Positions 59,100-64,000 of a stretch of 64,000 nt of DNA are shown here, piece by piece. How positions within the stretch are numbered: the stretch's first letter is position 1; the number at the start of each line of letters is the position of its first letter. Under the pieces are notes generated by a model. It saw only the letters and a list, made by a program, of their open reading frames with translations. It was not told where the DNA came from and searched no databases. The position numbers and the translations under genes are program-made. This DNA is from Delphinus delphis (lineage: Eukaryota > Chordata > Mammalia > Artiodactyla > Delphinidae), in contig NC_082684.1 of assembly GCF_949987515.2 (NCBI RefSeq), positions 43,986,006-44,050,005 on the forward strand. The letters run 5' to 3'.

Positions 59100-62000
59100 C
59101 CAGATCCACACATCATCAATATTTAAGAATAAAAGAAACTGTTAGATTTCAATAGGGGGGGAAAAATCCAGATTTCCTTTTCTTTCAACATAGAAAAAGA
59201 TATACTTACTGGATTTCCTTTTAAACACACAGTAAAATGACTTAATTTTTAATATTTGTATGAGTTAAAATATTTAGATAGTTCAATTTTATTTGTAATA
59301 TGTGAACTAACAATATCTACCTTACAGGGCTGTTGTAAGAACTAAATGGAATATAAATGGAATCAATATGTGGCCTTTGGTGTCTGGCTTATTTCATTTA
59401 GTTCACCACTGTATCCCTAGAGCTTCATACAGTGTATCGTATATAATAAGCACTCAAAAACAGAACGAATTTGCAAGTACCTAGTAGAGTCCCATAAGCA
59501 CATCAGTAAATATGAGTTCCTCCCCTTCCTCTTCAAGAAACTTGAAGGAGGAAAGAATAACCACACTAGAAGAGCCCCTTGAACTATCTAGATTGCGGTA
59601 CAATATGAGTTGAGTCGCTTGCCACTTAAATACTATGAGATTTATGGAGCCGAGAGGTTTAAAGGATGTGAATGTGGAACTCCACCTATCTTCAATGAAA
59701 AATGAATATGTTGGAGAATGTTTGGGTTTGGAAAGTTAAAAAGGTCCCCATAGGCTACAGTATTCCTAACTTTGTGACATTGAGTCACTTGTCAACAAAT
59801 TTCCTGACTTGATGTTCTGAGTGTCAGTGAATTTGACACTCAGTGAGGAAGTGCCCATCATCACGGCACCTTAAATGGAAAGTGGAAAAGCTAGCATGCG
59901 AGGCCTCTTAAGACACTGAGGTGGCTTGAAGACAGAGATATTGTTTGTTTTCTGGAAGTGGTTGCAGGGGTAGTGTCATAACTGATATTTTATAATTGAT
60001 ATTTTGATTGATAATTGCAATTTCAGGAATCTGCCTCATTATCCCCCAGCCCCCATATAACTAGTTTTATCCTCCAGAAATATTAAGAGGATATTGCATA
60101 AATCAGGAAAATTTATTTCCCACCTTCTCATTTTATTAATGTCAATGCACACAGCCCAACACAACTAAAAAATCCTTTTTACACATCTTTATAAGCAGTA
60201 TGTGACTCTGGACCTGAGAAGGGAATCTACTTATTGCAAACTGGAAATGTCATTCTCTGTGAAATAAAATTGCCTGTTAGGAGCATGCCAGTTATACAGT
60301 TTAAGTCTGTACAGTTTAAATTAACACAACACGAATAGCTGAAGGCACAAATTAAAAATCATTAGTTTTTTATACTTAAAATATAAAAAAGAAATACTTT
60401 AATTTTTAAAAGTACTCTGTTAATCAACAAACTTCATGTTGCACTTTTTAAAAGAAGATCTGATTTTGATAAAAGAAGTATTTTAAATTGCTGAATAATA
60501 ATCTTTGAAACAAAAGGAAACTTACCTCTTAAAGCTACTAGACACAGGCAAGCATTGTGAATCTACAAATCTCTTTTAGTTCCAAACCTAATCTGTAGTT
60601 AATTTCTTTTCTTTGGGACACACCAGGCAGAACTGAAAGACCAAGTTATTCTGGTAAATTTGATGAGCTCCCCAAGGTCAATGATTTGGAATACACCTTC
60701 TAGCAATGACCCGAGGCTTAACATCTGCTAATTCTGTGCTACTCTAAGACAGTTCTTACCTTACTGGGTCTGAAAAGCAGAATTTCCTTTTAACCTCTGG
60801 TATTTCTTAGCAGTTTCTGCCTGTGGTATGATCACCTGATGGTGTACTTTTAGCCAGCTGTGTGTATTCTTGGGAGGTTGTCTGTCTTAAAGAACATTCA
60901 GAAAAAAGGAATGGCTAGTTACAAACAGGTGATCGTGTTAGCAGAGGTTTATGGCAGAATTAGACAAAAGCTATTGGAAAGAGGGTATACATTGTGGAGG
61001 AGAGGGTAGCATATCCAATAATGTAAAAAATCATTAGAAATAAAACTGAAAAAAAAAAAAAGACCTAGGAAGACAGGTAAATGGCTGTTTTTACCTAGGG
61101 ATCAAATTCTTAGAAATTGAAGCCACGAAAGATAATTATGTGGCTTTGCAAGCACTCTTTTACTCAGAAACAGCAGTTTTTGTCTAATAAGGCTGCAGGT
61201 GCAGAGAGGTGGTAGATGATAGCCATGGAAACATCATCCCTGGGACAACTGGGTGCAGTGAGGGGTGGCAGGGTGGCCCACACACATGGGCAGAAGCCTG
61301 CCGTTGTTTTAACATGACCAGTCATATCCACGGCTCTCGCAGTAGTTAGTTCTAAATTGAATTTTGCTTCTCGGGTATGTTTTTCACTTGGGAAATTCAA
61401 AACGAGGTCAACAAAGAAATCCATGGCATTGGCATGTTTTAGACACTAGGTGGAATGAATAAAAGAGTTCTCAGGATTCAGGCAATTAAATTGGTTCATC
61501 TGCTTTATTCCCCAATCTCTTTATTATTTTTAAAAGCCTATTCTGGATTTTCTTTCATAAAGTACTGTGTTCCTCTGAAGTTGTATGTGAATGCTACCCT
61601 TATAGGGATAAGGGTGTGGTTTCAAATACATGAGATAAAAGCTTGCCTGTTGACAAATACTACTTTTGTAAATTATATCTTTCCTCTCTTATATTAGATA
61701 CTTAAGGATCTCGAAAGTTTTTCTAAAAACATTTTCTTCAAAGTCATAGCATCCAACAAGGATGATTATGCTTATTATACTTACACGAGGCAGCAGTGGA
61801 AATTGTTGAAACAATTTGTCCAAATGATCTAACAAATTCACAATTGAGCTATAATGTATCCTGAATTGCTAGGGTACTATCTTAATGAATTTTGCTGCTG
61901 TTTGTTCAAATAAAATGGTATTGATTTTAAGGCAATCACAACTGAGATATAGTTCAAATTTCTAATAATTTTCTCAGCAATACAGTTTCATTTCTCACCT

Positions 62001-62545
62001 GGAAGTAAAAACATGTGTAAATGTGTTGAAATTGTGTATTTTGGTAGTACAGTCTCTACATTTTCATAAATTAAAAAAAAATTATAGGATGGGAGCTTAG
62101 TTGGGAGTCAAAGTAAGAAAAGATATATTAATATATAAGATCCTTCTTATACTTTTAATTTCTTGATACAATGGTAAGGTGAAGAAATCATAGAGTCCCA
62201 TAGAAGTAAAAATGTATTATGATATTGAGGCTAACTTTGAAAGCAGAACAATACCTGCGTCTCTATTAAGTAAACCTAAGAGGTGGGGTTTATTTAAGTG
62301 GTTGACTGAATTTTTTAAATTCTGAATTTCCAGATGACCACCTCCACCAACTAGTTCCTTTGCTTCAGCTAGAGTACCGTTCATAGGCATAGATTATTTA
62401 TAGTGAACAATTACCCCATATTCACTTTCCTAAGATAAAGAAGGGATATAATTAGGCTAGATAACATCCCTATAATACTATAAAAATTACCAAAATTATG
62501 GTCATTGAGTTTCATTCTTATGGAGCAAGTAAAAGCAATTTTTAA
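59100..62545. other. Intergenic, nothing recognised
   Basis: AT-rich with no recognised gene or strong repeat. A perfect 10-bp inverted repeat lies at 59817-59843. The ORFs at 61164 and 61455 show no recognisable domain. Confidence 0.5.
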
Positions 62546-62560
62546 AAATGACTGATTGAG

Positions 62561-62772
62561 GGCTTCCCTGGTGGCGCAGTGGTTGAGAGTCCACCTGTCG
62601 ATGCAGGGGACACGGGTTCGTGCCCCGGTCCGGGAAGATCCCACATGCCGCAGAGCGGCTGGGCCCGTGAGCCATGGCCGCTGGGCCTGTGCGTCCGGAG
62701 CCTGTGCTCCGCAGCAGGAGAGGCCACAGCAGTGAGAGGTCTGTGTACCGCAAAAAAAAAAAAAAAAAAAAA
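62561..62772 (+). mobile_element. Full-length CHR-type SINE
   Basis: Complete head, B-box GGTTCGTGCCCCGG, body, and A-tail of about 21. Flanks share only an imperfect GACTGA-type duplication. Confidence 0.94.
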
Positions 62773-64000
62773 GACTGAAATTAATACTCCTTATGAGGGA
62801 AAACTGAAAATAAGTGCATAATTAAGCATATACAAAGAAAAACATCTTATTCAATAATTGTAATAGAACAATTAAATTTATATTGACTTTAACATCAATG
62901 ACAAACATATGTTCAAACATTATTGTCAATTACCTACAGCATCACATTGTTATTGACAATTATTAGTCATAGCAAGACAAGCATTTTCATCAATACAAAA
63001 TATCATGGAAAATGTCACAGAATGCAAAATAACACTTTGCAGTTGTCTAGTTCTTTTTGTTTATCAAAGTGTTTTCACATTTGCTATATTATTTTATTCT
63101 CAATTTTTAATAATGAATTTTTTTATACCTCACGCATTTGCACATAATTAAAAATTTCTTTCCACTGAAGAAAAACTAACCAAATATCCAAAAACTCTTC
63201 TACCAGTTTTTTTTAACCTAAGTTGTTTTTCAAATGTTGCTCCTTTGATTAACTCCTGTCTCACTGTCTCTGCTTTCCCTTGTTTTATCCTCTGGGAAAT
63301 ATGCTGCTTCAGGAAAATCTTTATCCTCATGATCAGAATTCTTTCATGTTTTCTTTCCTTCTCCCATTGAAAAGGACCACTTAAAGTCTTCCTTGGTAAC
63401 TATGGCATATTCTTCTTTGTATTATGACATCGATCATATTGTTTTGCCACCAGATGTATTGTATCGATACTACTCAGGCTATTTCCTGTATTTCCCTAAT
63501 TTGTACCTTTCACTCAACATAACATGGAGCAGAGACAATAAAGATTCAGTAAGGAATCAAGTTTAAAATCAATTGTGTTTGCTTTATGATAAAGGCTGTA
63601 TCTATTTGTTCTGATTTCTTTTAAGACATCAGAAACACTATATTCTATACTTTCATGTTTTTATTACAACTATTCCTTGGTTGAAACAGCTGTAAAGTAC
63701 ATATAACAGTATGTACTTAATAAGTTGTTGTTAGCATAGAAATATCCTTAAGATACTATCTGCTGAATTGTCATTAAAATGAGTCACCAGTCTACATGAA
63801 ACCAGACCTACCAAGATGATTACTTGTCTTATTTTTACACTTCTTCATTTAACATTTCCTCTGCCCAAACTAACATCTTATTTATTTTTGTGATGTTTTT
63901 ACTGGGACAGTGGTATCAGTTACTTCTCCAGATTTATTGGTTTATAAAATCTTAGAACATCTGTGTTGAGTCTATTGGCTGGTATGACTGTACAAGTTAG
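62773..64000. other. Intergenic, nothing recognised
   Basis: AT-rich; no gene or clear repeat recognised up to the window end. Confidence 0.5.

Noticed and set aside
1..64000. CRISPR array, toxin-antitoxin, phage or bacterial defence system
   Set aside because: The window is mammalian chromosomal DNA; direct repeats seen are target-site duplications or simple repeats, and no prokaryotic gene signals occur.

Overview
This window is mammalian nuclear DNA, most likely from a cetacean. One gene is spliced with GT-AG introns and sits behind a CpG island. Most of the remainder is interspersed repeats: LINE-1, tRNA-Glu-derived CHR-type SINEs of the kind abundant in Cetartiodactyla and especially whales and dolphins, and older L2, MIR, MER5A and MLT1-like relics. 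No bacterial-type operon, CRISPR array or integrated prokaryotic element is visible. Repeat names come from recalled consensus patterns, not from a database search.

The left 18.6 kb holds NAA30 (N-alpha-acetyltransferase 30, NatC catalytic subunit) on the minus strand. Four coding exons (18591-17821, 13058-12935, 11174-11119, 2209-2072) join with preserved frame into a 362-residue protein, as long as the human one, carrying the GNAT acetyl-CoA motif RRNGIG. Its 5' end lies in a CpG island at about 17.9-19.4 kb; its 3' UTR probably fills the first 2 kb and may continue beyond the window. The introns hold old LINE fragments and one young 5'-truncated L1 with a short 3' transduction.

From 19.4 to 64 kb I find no intact cellular gene. 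This stretch contains two long L1s. L1-A (34256-40132) carries about 550 bp of 3'-transduced sequence and has lost the reverse-transcriptase catalytic motif. L1-B (about 50.0-57.3 kb) keeps a long GC-rich 5' UTR but is broken by stops, a SINE, a SINE fragment and a tiny poly(A)-only insertion. At least six full CHR-type SINEs with A-tails lie here, most with clear target-site duplications, along with four shorter related copies. A decayed class A GPCR gene fragment (43.4-44.0 kb, minus strand) retains TM6 and TM7 signatures. The rest is AT-rich intergenic sequence with old repeats.

No new multi-gene system is present. The most distinctive signals are the two L1 3' transductions, the tail-only insertion with a perfect 10-bp duplication, and the GPCR relic.
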